From Onchocerca volvulus (taxonomy: Eukaryota; Nematoda; Chromadorea; Rhabditida; Onchocercidae), in NCBI GenBank assembly GCA_000499405.2, contig HG738139.1:15414858-15478857 (forward strand): a stretch of DNA of 64,000 nt, read 5' to 3'. Below, in pieces: positions 37,389 to 49,123 of the stretch (position 1 is its first letter; each line of letters begins with the position of its first letter). Both the position numbers and the translations under genes were made by a program. The notes under the pieces were generated by a model that made no database searches, was not told the origin of the DNA, and saw only the letters and a list, made by a program, of their open reading frames with translations.

Positions 37389-40024
37389 AGTAAGAAAATT
37401 ATGGTAATTCGGCTTAGCTTTTCGGATTTAATTATTTTTCAATTATATTTAATTTAATTATATTTAAAAATTTTTATTTAACAATTTATTTTATTTTTTA
37501 TCTTTTTAATGGACATCATCCTTAATACATCCCAATCCTTTTTTATGCCATCCATTTTTATAAAAATTAAGACTAAATTATTCCAAATTAAAAACGAAGT
37601 TAATAAATCCTTCGTAATTTTAAAAAATGTTACGTTTTTTCTTTTTTATAACTTTTTCCTCATATTTATTTCAGTCATAATTTTACATAATTCATCTTAC
37701 TAAAATTTGAAAGTAATTAAAAAAGAAGCCGACAAATCCTGAACAATTTGACAGATTTTGAAATATTATTGTTAATTTTTACAAATTTGATAGATTTGAT
37801 AAATTCATGATATCAGTTTGTGTAAATTTAAAAAATGTCCAACATTCTCTAGTTCGTTTGCATATGTGCGTCTATGTAACGTATTTTGACGTTAAAGACG
37901 TAAAGTTATACGGCATCGCCGTTTCTTATACACTATCTTACCTTACCTAATTATCTTCTTTACGTCACGTCATTCCACGTTTTATTATATACAATGTTTT
38001 CTGACAAGACGATTTGTATTTTCTACGTGATTTTTTTTACATTAATTTTTAGGTATTTTCTCATTTATTCATTTTTCCAATATATTTTGATCTATTCATT
38101 AAACGAAACTTTATGCGTTTCCTTCTAAATCCTACGTTATTACTTTACCTGTAACGTAAAATAAACTATTTAATATTAAAGAATTTAATGATTAAAATTT
38201 TGTCGTTAAAATTTTGGTTTTTTCCATCTTCTTAGCCTTCTCTTTCTTTTTTTTTTTTTTTTTTCTCATTAATTGTCAGCAATTTTTAAATATTTATTTA
38301 AAAGATGGAAAAAAAAAAGATTTTGAAATGTCACTCAAAGATATTCCACTATTTAATTATTCTACCACAAATATTTCTGGGCAGTATTAATTTATATTTT
38401 TACAACAAACGGAATTTTTTTTTTTGTAACAAAAGAATTGCTTGGAAAAAATCCTTTTTATTTAATTTAATATTTTTCTTTTCTTAATAAAATTAAAATT
38501 TCCTATTAAAATTCAGTTGATGATGCTTCTAATGAAATGATCGTAATTGTTGTTGTTATTGTCGTTATTATTGATACCATCCAAGTGGATGTTAATTGAT
38601 TGATATTAATGATAAAATTGATAGATGTTAGGGAAAGTAGTAATAATCAAATGATAAGAGAAATGAGGAGATGATGTATGTTGTAGTAACAGTTAAGCTT
38701 AAGGATGGATTTTAGAACCTAGGTTGGAAAAGGATCTTAATTGTGAAGAATTTTATGGACATTGGATCAACAATAATTGTAATGAGAAATGGTAAAGGAA
38801 GGGAGAAGGCAAATTGAGGAAGGTCTCGAGACTACTATTATCGATTTACATTTTCATCCTAATTCATCTTCAGATGGGTAATGATAGTAGAATATTGTAT
38901 AGATAGAGGTCGAGTAATTCGGTAAAAATATAGAGGGAAAAGGTCAAACTTGCTGAATAACAGATAGGGAAAACAAAAAAACATCATTATATTAGAGAAA
39001 TAAAGGAATGGTCACTTCTAGCAACGATGACCTTCTATATATTGACCACAGAGGTATAAACATTATTCAAGTTTTTTTATTATATACAAATCGAATGGGA
39101 CTTTTACTTTTTTTCTTTATTTCTTTGCTTTGTTTTTTATTTAAACTTTTTTTTTTTAATTTTAAGTTTCAATTTTCAATTTATTTAAATTCTCAGTTGT
39201 TAATTATTGAGTGCAAAGGAAATAGATACTGTTAGCATTGTTATCAGTAGCTAGCAGAAATTGTTATCAGCAGGTACTGGGCAATATCAACATCTGATAA
39301 TTTTGTTATCATATAATCGTTATTCTTACCATTAATTATTGCTAATTTCTCGGAGAAATTGATAATGATATTTTTAGATTAGAAGGATATGATAAACTAT
39401 TCAAAATCATGTATAAAATTACACATAAATTTATAATGAATTCTTTAAGGAAAATATATTTCTAAATTTGTATGACTTGAAAAAATACAATAATTCATAT
39501 AATCTGAATGAATACGGTATGTTTGAAATGAATGCAAAAAACGAGAAATAATCATTACTGATAAATCAAGTAAAAATAATAATAAAAAAAGAAAAAAAAA
39601 CTAAGGACATACAATAACTCATATACAATTCTTATATAATTTATCTTGCAAAAAATAAAAATAAAAATGAAAAAAGAAAAAAACGAATTTTTTATCATCA
39701 TCTTCATCATCATAAATACATTATCACCATCCGGATATCCTTATAACTAGTAAATGAATTATTTGCATAATTTTTGTCATCGAATTCTTATTACATAGTA
39801 ACTGAATTATTTGCACTTTTTTTTTCCAATTTTTTTTACGAACAATTATTATAATCGTATCTATTTTTATTCCGAATAAAATTTTTAATAAACTATGTTT
39901 AAATGCATGATTTTCTTGAAGATCTTTTTGTTATTATCGCTTGTTATTTTTGTTTTAATCATACAACAGTCATTATTTTTTACTTATTGCAATATTTTAA
40001 ATGATTTATAATTTTAATATTTCA
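37387..40024. other. Intergenic stretch with ACGT-motif cluster
   Basis: No exon supported. Between 37870 and 38155 the motifs TAACGTA, TGACGTT, GACGTAA, TTACGTCACGTCATTCCACG, CTACGTGA and GTAACGTA recur, echoing the TACGTCA clusters elsewhere. The part from about 38510 to 39000 is purine-richer on the plus strand and poor in homopolymers, but has stops in all frames. Confidence 0.45.
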
Positions 40025-40026
40025 GA
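40025..40026 (+). promoter_or_regulatory. Probable trans-splice acceptor of the polyQ gene
   Basis: AATATTTCAG ends at 40025, 24 bases before the ATG at 40050, with no recognisable upstream exon. Confidence 0.45.
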
Positions 40027-40049
40027 CCATTTGTAGTTTGTATTTTTAA

Positions 40050-40341
40050 ATGTTTCCGTGGCGTCGAAAATTAACACGGAAGCATCGTCTATATATCCTT
40101 CAACGTATTCATTTAATTCTAATTTCTGGCCGAAATTCATGGGCACGAGCTATGCCAAGCATGGATCTTCAGATTGCACTTATAGCTGCTGAACGACGAG
40201 CATATGATCATGCTCGAACGTTTGATACTTACGTGTGCTTAATTTTTACGCTTATTAACAACGAAACAAGACGTCGATTTCAACGACAGCAGCAACAACA
40301 ACAACAGCAACAACAACAGCAGGAGCAACAACAACAATTGC

Positions 40342-40381
<40 letters not shown>

Positions 40382-40484
40382 GCAACAACAACAACAACAA
40401 CAACAACTGCAACTACAACTACAACAGCAAAAGCAACAAAAACAGCAACAACAACAACAACCACAAAGAATGGAAGAAACGTGA
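40050..40484 (+). CDS. Polyglutamine protein, 144 residues, single exon
   Basis: ATG 40050 opens MFPWRRKLTRKH and the frame ends at TGA 40482-40484. Residues 1 to about 78 are a basic, Arg/His/Ile-rich segment of normal codon composition (for example AALIAAERRAYDHAR-like text around residues 46-58). The remainder, from about residue 79, is glutamine-rich and encoded by mixed CAA and CAG codons with Glu, Leu, Lys, Arg and Pro interruptions. An acceptor just upstream (40025) supports transcription. The N-terminal part matches no domain I know. PolyQ tails are common in transcriptional regulators, but function cannot be inferred from that. Val- and Cys-rich frames on the opposite strand are complements of the repeat. 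The real gene could also continue through a donor near the stop. Confidence 0.5.
40288..40461. repeat. CAA/CAG trinucleotide repeat
   Basis: About 58 nearly continuous CAA or CAG triplets with scattered GAG, TTG, CTG, CTA and AAG substitutions, inside the polyQ ORF. The mixture of codons indicates an old, stabilised tract. Confidence 0.9.
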
Positions 40485-41916
40485 AACACGATCGAATTTT
40501 GCAGAAAATATGCAATATAAAAGGTAAATATTTAAACGATGAAATATGATGCCAATTTTCAAAATAAATAATAGCAATAATAAATCGAAGAGCTTAAATA
40601 CGAAATGAATTAAGAAATATTCCTAGTTAGAAAACATAGTCATCACAAAAAAGATATTTATCTTTTATTTAAATGCTACATTTGAATTATTAAAAATTTG
40701 TTTAAAAGAAATAGTTTTTTTTATATACAATGAAAAATACAGAATGTTAGGTAGAAGAAATATTAATTTAAGTCAAAGTATGCAAATAATAGTAACTAAA
40801 TTGATTCCATTATTTGTTATACAGTTAAATTATGCATTCTTATTGTTTTATTGTTTAAAATGTTCCATTTGTTTGTTCTCGGTTATTTATTTAACTAATA
40901 TTTCATTTATTGCAAAGATTTAATTATAGATTTCTTCTTTTAGGATATAATCATGAGATACGTAAATATGGAAATATATCTTCCTATAACCCTGTAATGA
41001 AATGATAATCATTTAATCGATTCAAATCAAGTCCTTTTTCTTTTAATTGTTGTGATGTTATTGTTATTGTTATTTATTCTTTCTTTTAGTCAAATTAATT
41101 ATTAGCAATCGCTAGCTGTTAAACATTTATATCATATTGATTTCATTTTAGTGACAGATCTTTTTCTTTTTTCTTCAATCTAATGATTTGTGCTAATAAT
41201 CTTCAGATTTATCATATATTATTATTGTACAATTCTTTTTTTCTTACCTCAGGTATTAAATCAGATATTATTATTGTAACTAAGGTTATAAATCTACCTC
41301 AGATACTATAACGAGTGATATCATTTTGATTCCATTCCGTTATATTTCAAATTATTTCAGTTGCGTATAAACTTATAAATTATCATGTTTCTTCAACAAC
41401 AGCAACAACAACAACAACAACAAAAAAAAAAAAAGGAAAAATTTTCAAGAAAAAAGATCAAGATGTAGTTATGATGAGAAATATTATATTCAAAATGCAC
41501 ATTAGTTACATCATAATTTCTTTTTTTTTTTGCGATAGATATATTTGAAATAGATCCATTCGGGATAAATATAATTGGGAAGATATGTTCGGGATAGATA
41601 TGCAAATGATGATTAATAAAAAAAAGTGATTTATTTCATAAATTTTTTGTAATCAAGTTTTTTTGAATATCTAGCAATCATTTATCAATGGAATGAATTA
41701 AGGCATATTTACATATTTTCTTATAAATCAATAGTTAAGAATGAATATTTAATTAATTTTTGTCTAAGTTTTGTAAAATTTTCAAAATTTTGAAATGTTT
41801 TCTACTAATTGAATTTTAATTTTTAAAAGAATTTATTCGAATATCGTTCTATTCGCATTTGGAAAATAAATTCTCCAAAACGATTATTTCCATAATTTCA
41901 CGGTTTTATTGATCTA
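40485..41916. other. AT-rich intergenic stretch with a short CAA tract
   Basis: No exon found. A second, small (CAA)n tract with one CAG lies at about 41394-41422, followed by an A run. It is non-coding as far as can be seen. Confidence 0.5.
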
Positions 41917-42631
41917 GCTAGCTGTCCCAAAACTTAAGTCTCCGAAGGTTCTTACTTATAGCTTTGAAATTTTGAAACAATGTTGCATTCGTATACGCGC
42001 ATATTTTCATATACTTTTTATATACACACGTTGCTGTAAATCAATCGGGTCAAATGAAAATAAAAAGAAAACAGAAAGTGCACGCTTCAAGTATTGGGAC
42101 AAAAATCTGATAAATTGCAATTTGGTTTGCAGTTTGCTTGGATTGGAAATTGATTCTTGCTATTATGATTCGGCTAGGTCAGCAATAGGTGTGAGGAGGT
42201 ATTTTGTGTCTTGTGTGACAGAGATGAATGCTGTTGAGAAAAGTTTCATTGATTGATGAAGATTGATTCGTCGTAACAAACAATCATCAGAGAATATTCA
42301 GGCAAATTGATCACCTGGCTTATTCTTGCTTTGTCGCTAATGAAGAAGATTACTGTTCAATGAAATTGTCGGATTGTTGTTATTGCTGTATCATCTTGAA
42401 CTCTTAAGCTGGATTCCCTGGAACTCCGAACAGTTTCTGCTGCTCGTCGATCCTTGTCTTTTATTTATGAATTGGAGCATTTTTTTTTTTCGTGCTCATT
42501 CTTTTGGCGGCAAACATGTTTATTGTACTTTTGAAACTATATTGCTTTACTTAATCTTCAGTATTCTTTGTTTACAATTATTGTCGTGGTGCTATTTGAT
42601 ATCTTTCAGCTTTCGCCTACATCAGACATGT

Positions 42632-44420
42632 TTATTTCGCAGTGCTTGTGGGTATACAATATTTTTTGCTGTTCCATTTCCTTTGTGGATATAGAGATTG
42701 TCTGGTTTGCCCACTCCAGAACACGTAACATATAATTATCCATGCGAGAGGCAATCCGTCTTTAGATCTAAATCGCACAGTTCTAAAGATTGGCCCTGAA
42801 CTTTGTTGATGGTGATTGCAAGCACCAGACAATCGAATTGGGAATTGCAGTTTTTTAAATTGAAATGGTGGATCCGTTGGAATCATAGAAATGCGAGAAA
42901 TGAGGACATCTTCATCTTTGAAAGGTCGTGTGAAAATCGTTGTTTCTACAACGTTACTCATTAATTTTTTTGCTGCAAGCAGCGTGCCGTTGCAAAGTTT
43001 TAGCTGGTTCATATTTCGCAACACCCTTAGGATTGATTGTGGTCGAACAAGTTGGTAGCAGGAAGATTTTATTCGTTAGTAACAGTAATATTAATAGTAA
43101 CAGTAAAAAGTAGAAATTTGCAAGCGAAATACAAGCTTATATTCGTTAAGAAGTGGGAGTGGTTTTTATTAAACAGCAGAATACAAAAAAGTGGACTACA
43201 ATTTTCTTATGCTATGTAGAAGATGGTTGCATGAGAAACACATTTTTTTTGTTATAAATTAGCAAACATATGTGCATAATTATCCATGCTAAATGATTGC
43301 AAATTAGATAACGGATTCATCTCTCAATGTGATAAAATGTTGAGATTTTGCATAATGAGATGAGTCCTTTATCTAGGAGATGCCTTATAAAAAATAATTT
43401 TACCAGATGTTCAAGATGTAGATGTAACAGATGTCTAAAATTTTAATTTGAAGGAATTTATATAACTATCCAAATAGAACAATTTTTCATAGTATAAGTA
43501 ATTTGAGATAGAAAAGTTAAAACAAATATAAAAATGAGATAATTAATGAATCATGAAAAATTTTTTATTTTAGTTTTCGCGACTTTAGCGACATCAACTG
43601 CAGTACGTGCGATGGCATCCCTGACAGATCAAGTGAATTCAAAAATTCTGTTGGATAATTAACCAACCTTCATCTGCTTCCACAACAGTGTCGATGGACT
43701 TGTATGTAACTGCCTCGCTTTGAATATTAGACTGAATAATATTGTGAAATTCGTCGAAAAAATCGGCACGCCGATTTTTAACTGCAATACGTCCGGTGGC
43801 ATTCCCGGCAGATATTCTGTTGGATAATTAACCGCTTCATCTGCTTCTACAACAGTGTCGAAGGATCTATATGTGACCATCTCGCTTTGAATGTTAGATT
43901 GTATAAAACTGTTAAGTTCTTCGACGTCTTTGTTCATGGCCGCAAAAATAGTTCGTTCATTCAGCCAATCATGATCCTTATAATTGTTTTGAATATCGAA
44001 AAATATTTTTTCAAACGCTTCTTTTGACGTTACTAAATTGCAGAAGTTATGAGGCATGGAATTCGTCCTATGGTCAGATCAACCGGCACCTTTTCGTTCC
44101 CAATTTCCAGCAATTGATATTAGAATATCCCAGCTAATCGATTATTTTGCAAAAAAAAAACGCATATTTGTAATTAATTTTAATGTCTTTAGTGTCGCCA
44201 TAAAGCTGAGTATTTCAAACAAGCATTCATTCCTTCTGCTGGTTTCGATTGAGGAACTACAGGTGATATTTGCCTGAAATCTCCTGCAAAAAATATCAAT
44301 GCGTTCCCAAATGGTCTGATGTTTCCATGAAAATCTTGCAATGATTGATCAAGAGCCCGAGTGATTTTTTATACGCCATTGTGTATTCATTCTAAGCAAT
44401 AAGCCTGCGTTTTCTGCAAT
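42632..44420 (-). pseudogene. PIF1-type Helitron helicase, degenerate C-terminal part
   Basis: Three minus-strand blocks in family order. At 44420-44060, FHGNIRPFGNALIFFAGDFRQ-like text matches the PIF1 block that ends GDFRQ. Past a frame change come PVVPQSKPAEGMNACLK and PHNFCNLVTSKEAFEKIFFD (from 44057). Next come NERTIFAAMNKDVEELN, then the VVEADEAVNYPTE and LPGMPPDVLQLKIGVPI motifs. Finally, at 43024-42632, LRNMNQLKLCNGT and MIPTDPPFQFKKLQFPIRLS precede a frameshift where the family has a TINK(A/S)QGQ motif. Stops and frameshifts separate the blocks, so no functional helicase is made. A ~184-bp stretch inside it is duplicated. The enzyme would unwind DNA during rolling-circle transposition. 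Confidence 0.85.
43595..43930. repeat. ~184-bp direct duplication within the helicase remnant
   Basis: The block from AACTGCAGTACGTGCGATGG (43595) recurs from AACTGCAATACGTCCGGTGG (43779). Both run through TTCTGTTGGATAATTAACC, CAACAGTGTCGA and TCGCTTTGAAT, encoding the same VEADEAVNYP motif twice on the minus strand. The copies differ at many sites, so the duplication is not recent. Confidence 0.8.
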
Positions 44421-44759
44421 ACTTTCCCATGCTGGATGCTTTGGAAATGTTGCATGTGGAAATTCCAATGAATTGCATGTTCAATAGCAATTTCAAAGTG
44501 GAATCAGCAGTTCTTTCACTTGGTAGCTATGTTGCAACTATTCCGGACGATGTAAGAGCTAAGGTTATGTCATTTTGGGATCAAATTGATGCCAGAATCA
44601 ATCTAATTAGCAACGATTTATCAGTTCTTCCTGGCACATCTAAGATTTCTCCGACCCCGTTATTGACAAATTGCATTATTTGATCGCAAATGCTTTTTCG
44701 CTCAAGGTTAGTTTAGGAATATTTGATTGCACATATGACAAAAGATCACCCGAGGTGTA

Positions 44760-44976
44760 GTTTTGTACACGACGCAGTCGATCGACTCACTCTCAGCCGT
44801 GCCCGCAACTGCTCATTCTCAAGTCTCGCTTCACGTCATTCTGCCTGTATTTGAGCCATTTTTTGTTCTCATTCGCTGAGTCCGTTCTTCTTCAGTTTGA
44901 TTTGCAATTAATCGTCGCATTATTTCTGCTGCCCGAGCATGACAACCTTACCTAAATTTGATCTTCTGCAAGGCAT
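44760..44976 (-). pseudogene. Helitron Rep N-terminal remnant
   Basis: ATG 44976 begins MPCRRSNLG, the start signature of many Helitron Rep proteins. Broken frames follow, recalling the basic, Glu/Arg-rich leader: ANQTEEERTQRMR, then a segment with RLENEQLRARLR in another frame. A TAA appears after 18 codons and further frame changes follow. The HUH endonuclease domain is absent, deleted between here and the helicase block. Confidence 0.65.
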
Positions 44977-45137
44977 TGTTTTGATGAAATAAATCAGATC
45001 GATTGCACCCGAACTATTCTCGAAATTATTTGAAAAACATGCCCCTATTTAAATACAAAATTTTTGACAAGTTTTCAAATGAATTTGAAACGTGTGGGGA
45101 AAAAAGCAATGAATATTTACATTTTTATTTATATGAA

Positions 45138-48100
45138 TCATTGGTATCAAATATTATTTTTCAAATCAATACCATGATCGCTAATTTATATTGTTTGACT
45201 GTATGTCTCATTCACTTTAATAACCAGTCATATAAACTGAAATGAATTGAAAAAAAATTTTACTTTTTTCCTTTAAAATTTTAATTTTATTTGATTGTAA
45301 TGCTGACATTATTATAATAAATTCCGGACAAGCTTCTTGATTTGGAAAGATTTATTGCAACCATTATTATTGCCAAAGATAATGAAATGATAATTAACAA
45401 AATTCATATGATAAATAGTATGCATAATAACAAAAAAAAAACTCGTGTAACATTCGATTATTTAAATTAATTATTCTGAACTGGTTTTTAAATCCCTTAC
45501 AATATCATTTATCGCAATTTTTTTTTTAAATAATAAATGCAAAAAACAAAACTATATTTAAGACAAGTTGATTCAAATGATATAGAAGCATGAAAATATG
45601 CATGAAATGAACAAAAAATTAAAGAAAAGCTAATAATAACAAAAAAATGTATTTATTTAATTTTTATAATATGTTACTTATAAGATCTTTTCATTAATCA
45701 CAAAGCTGGACATGTAGAAGCTTGCTGATAAAACTTCTATCAGTATTGTTAACTTCATGAATCTTTAATTTGATTACCTTCTGAAAAAACTATCACTTGA
45801 ATTACATTTTAGCTAAATAACACATTGATGAAAATATTGATAAATTATGCAAAAGAAGAATTTAATAGTATAATAGTCTGCTTATATTTAGTCCAGAATA
45901 TTAATTTTTAACTTCAGAAAAGTATTTAAGTGATAGACGAGAAATGATACTTCTATGCGAATTTTCGATTAATCATTTCGCTAATTTCAGTAATTCACCA
46001 AACTATTTAATCGTAATGACTATTGAACAGCATTTTGTTTTATAATTCATATTTTTCGGGAGTGATTTTCCGGCTATAAATCTGGCCAAAAAACGATTAT
46101 CATACTAATAAAAGGATTATAAAATTTTCCGCTGATTTAAACAACTAATGCAACATTTCAAAACTAATTAATCTGGAGAAATCGATTCGACCAGTCATTA
46201 AATTAATTTGATCATTATTTCAATCTGATCTAAATTTTATCCAAATCATAATATTATATTAATGAATTTTTTGAGGAATTTGAAAAAGAATGAAAACAAA
46301 GGATTTTATGCTATGATAAGGAATTCATCACCAATTGACTTTATTCCATGTAATCAATTGTTTAATACTTTTTATAAATGTCGAGTTCCTTTAAATTTTG
46401 AATTTCGAAATTAAATGAAGATTTTTGAATAATTTATTTCATTTACTTCAATGTTTCCTACTTATATAAATAATTTTGATAATTGTTCATAATATTGTAA
46501 ACTTTATATCTTCGCAATTGATTTATAAATCTTTTAAATTAAAATTTATAGGACAAATGAAATCCTTCTTTAAAATAAGGTAATGAATAAAAAATGTATT
46601 TGCAGCATAGCATCGAAAGAAACAATACTATTTGCAATTTTAAAATTTGAAAATATATTGTAATTAAATGTAATGCGAAAATTTTGAAATTATTTATTTT
46701 TCCTTATTATAATTAAAATATCATTAATACTTTCCCAATAAATGTAAATCCAAGATACTGATGCTGCTAGAGATACTTCAGTATATAATATACTCTATTT
46801 AATGGAAATTTTAATATTACTGGAAATCTATAATTGTCGAGTCAAAGTGTATCTTGGACAAATTTATATTATGAAATTATATAAATTAATGATATATTTA
46901 CATAATAAGAGAAATAGAAATTTCAACAATTTCATTTCATTTTCATTTCAAAAATTTTTAATTATAAACAACAATATGCAATCAGTTGTACGTTCGGCTA
47001 TGCAAAGACATACTATCATTTTCTTCATTAATTTTAATCCAAGATAATATCATAAGCGTTTTAGTTTAAATTTTAATATTCATTTGCGTGTAGCAAATGC
47101 TGATTGTTTATATCTTGTTCTTGTTAATAATTATGATGAAAATACTGATGATAGCGTAATAATAATATTGAAAACATGACAATAGTATTGATAATGTAAT
47201 TAAGATGATAATTACAATTATGACAATTGTTATAACAATGATAATTTTCATTACAATGATAATATAATTGTGATATTTAAGACTTTTTCTTGCTAGAAAT
47301 GACAAAATGATAGAGAATAGAAATCAAAAATTCAAAACAGATTGGAATTTTCACATGCTTATTTGATTAAGTAATAATTGTAATTGAAAGTAATAATTGA
47401 ATATAAATATTATTGTTAATCATTTTCAATAATCTAACATTTTTAACTGTATGGTTTTAAAAAATTTTCTAAGAATCATTTGATATTTTAAAGTATTATC
47501 AAGAAATTTGAACATAATATTTGTTTCAATCGACAAGACGATGAAATCTTTGAAATAACCAAGACTAAAACAAAATAAAAAATCAAGATTTCAGAAATAG
47601 ATAATAATTAATATTCAATTGTGACATAAACACTCGAATGCAAATATTTCAAATTTATTCATATGGATGATTCGGAAAACATTTAGAAACGATCAAAGAT
47701 CAATTTGGGTAAGAACTGCTTGTCATTTAAAATAAGTACAATTGTGAACTAATAATGTTCAAACTATCAAAAAATATGCCGTTATATCTTACATCCTACA
47801 TATAAATTTGAGCAGTAAGATCTTGAGATTTTAGTTCAAAAAAAAAATTGGGATCCCAAAAAAAACCACAAAATCCCATTTCAAACCATCTATTTGGCTT
47901 TTTACAAATGACAAGTTGCGATGAATTAATCATAATAAGTGAAAAATTTATAATTTATGAGGAAGACCAATGACTCACTAATTTTTTGATTCTATTTTTC
48001 TAGCTGTTAAATTTCTGATGATTCACGAAAAGATGATATACAATATTGATAATCATAATCTTTCCAATCCTTTATCCATGTTTTTGTTTATTCAGTTGTC

Positions 48101-48590
48101 ATCAGAAAAATACTGTACTTATTCGTAGAATGTTAATCATATCTCCTGTAGATTGTAGCCAAATAATTTCTAACAAATTACGCATATGGGAGCCAAAAAA
48201 TTAATGACAATAAAATATTTAATTGTAGCTGATGAATCCGTAATAAGATTCGAAACATTTATGCTATCTACCAGAAGAATCGATGAATAAAATACCGATA
48301 CAATGAATCTACATTATTTGCAATTAATTTCATTCCTATAATGGAAACTTTTTTTATAGTTCAAATCAATCCAACAAATACGATTTCCTTTCTTTCATCT
48401 TTTTTTGATTACATTTACCCGCGGTTACCCGAAAATTACTTCACACTATTATTTCTATAATTATATCTATAAAAGGAAATTTAATGCTAATAGATAAGTG
48501 TCTCCTTATATTATTTACTAGAATTTATACAATTCAATAAATTAATAAATTAAAAATGAACTGCAGAAAATGAAGGAACATGAAAATTTC
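45138..48590. other. AT-rich intergenic stretch
   Basis: No exon, repeat family or RNA gene supported. ATAAT/GATAAT-rich simple sequence lies at about 47120-47280. Confidence 0.5.
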
Positions 48591-48650
48591 GATCGCCCCC
48601 CCGCGAAATCCTGACGGGTGAGAGGAATTTTTTGGCGTCGGGCTGTTCGT
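48591..48650. other. GC-rich island beside the Rep fossil
   Basis: GATCGCCCCCCCGCGAAATC followed by CTGACGGGTGAGAGGAA and GGCGTCGGGCTGTTCGTG is strikingly GC-rich for this window. It lies about 140 bases beyond the 3' end of the Rep remnant. It may belong to the same insertion, but I see no stem-loop or conserved nonanucleotide that would mark a viral origin. Confidence 0.4.
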
Positions 48651-48787
48651 GTATATTAGTTGTTTTTTTTTATTATTTTTTTGTTGTATTAAAATTTTTT
48701 TTTTAATAAAATTTTATTAATGAATATGGTGTTAATACAATATAAATGAAGCATATTATAAATCACATTATATTTCTTCGTTGTTGT

Positions 48788-49123
48788 TCATCGCGATGTC
48801 TGTGTTGAATTGGATGAGAACTGCATTCGGTCTTCGTTTTTCGTCCAAATCCAGGTGATGGTAACTCTTCGATCGAATGCCCGCATGTCGTATTTTTCAA
48901 TGACATCGGGCTTCCTCCAATATTCGGGTAATTTGTTGCTGGTTATCGCCTTACTGCTGAATTTAACGAAGCCGCCTTTAATCGGTACCATATGTTTCTT
49001 GGAGTCGGCTAGGTTGAATATTTCTGCCGGGGACAACCAGCCGTAGAAGTCGTCTAGGATGACGACTTCTTCCTGATTGTAATTGTCCCACCATTTGTGC
49101 ATATTAGATGTTTTGATGTAGTA
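48788..49123 (-). pseudogene. Endogenous CRESS-DNA (circovirus-like) Rep fragment
   Basis: A minus-strand open frame of about 111 codons matches the C-terminal helicase (SF3) part of circovirus-type replication proteins. It has an aromatic KWWD start, the Walker B block VVILDDFYGW, a Gly-Gly-rich linker (VPIKGGFVKF), the motif C equivalent AITSNKLPEYW and a downstream Arg pair. In the virus this ATPase unwinds DNA during rolling-circle replication. The N-terminal HUH endonuclease and Walker A loop are absent; upstream (minus-sense) DNA is ordinary host AT-rich sequence after an in-frame TAA. No capsid gene is nearby. This is an integrated fragment, not a virus. The frame is uninterrupted and GC-richer than its surroundings, so it may be fairly recent or retained. 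Whether it is expressed cannot be told. Confidence 0.85.

Larger units (their letters stand above)
41917..45137 (-). mobile_element. Decayed Helitron-like element carrying helicase remnants
   Basis: The right end (45105-45137) carries AGCAATGAATATTTACATTT then TTATTTATATGA, the same end motif as the right end of the 20.5 kb element. On the minus strand the element therefore starts with an ATAAATAAAAATG-type leader. It continues with a GTTCGGGTGCAATCGATCTG leader, the Rep start at 44976 and helicase remnants, and ends in a non-coding part (41917-42600) shared with the 19.6 kb element. The left terminus is truncated or worn, beginning near CTAGCTAGCTGTCCC. Element length is about 3.2 kb, while autonomous Helitrons encode a Rep-helicase of well over 1000 residues, so most of the Rep and catalytic HUH region is missing. 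Confidence 0.8.

Noticed and set aside
40255..40515. Minus-strand Val-rich and Cys-rich frames opposite the polyQ ORF
   Set aside because: They are complements of a CAA/CAG repeat, with no independent start or coding signal.
44429..44683. Plus-strand 84-codon open frame
   Set aside because: It lies opposite the Helitron helicase and Rep remnants and has no family match or splice signals.
48640..48680. Possible circovirus replication-origin nonanucleotide (CTAATATACAC on the minus strand)
   Set aside because: It does not match the conserved nonanucleotide and is not flanked by an inverted repeat, so no viral origin can be claimed.
48810..49046. Plus-strand frame overlapping the Rep fragment
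   Set aside because: The minus frame shows the helicase motifs; the plus frame is its shadow and has no recognisable content.
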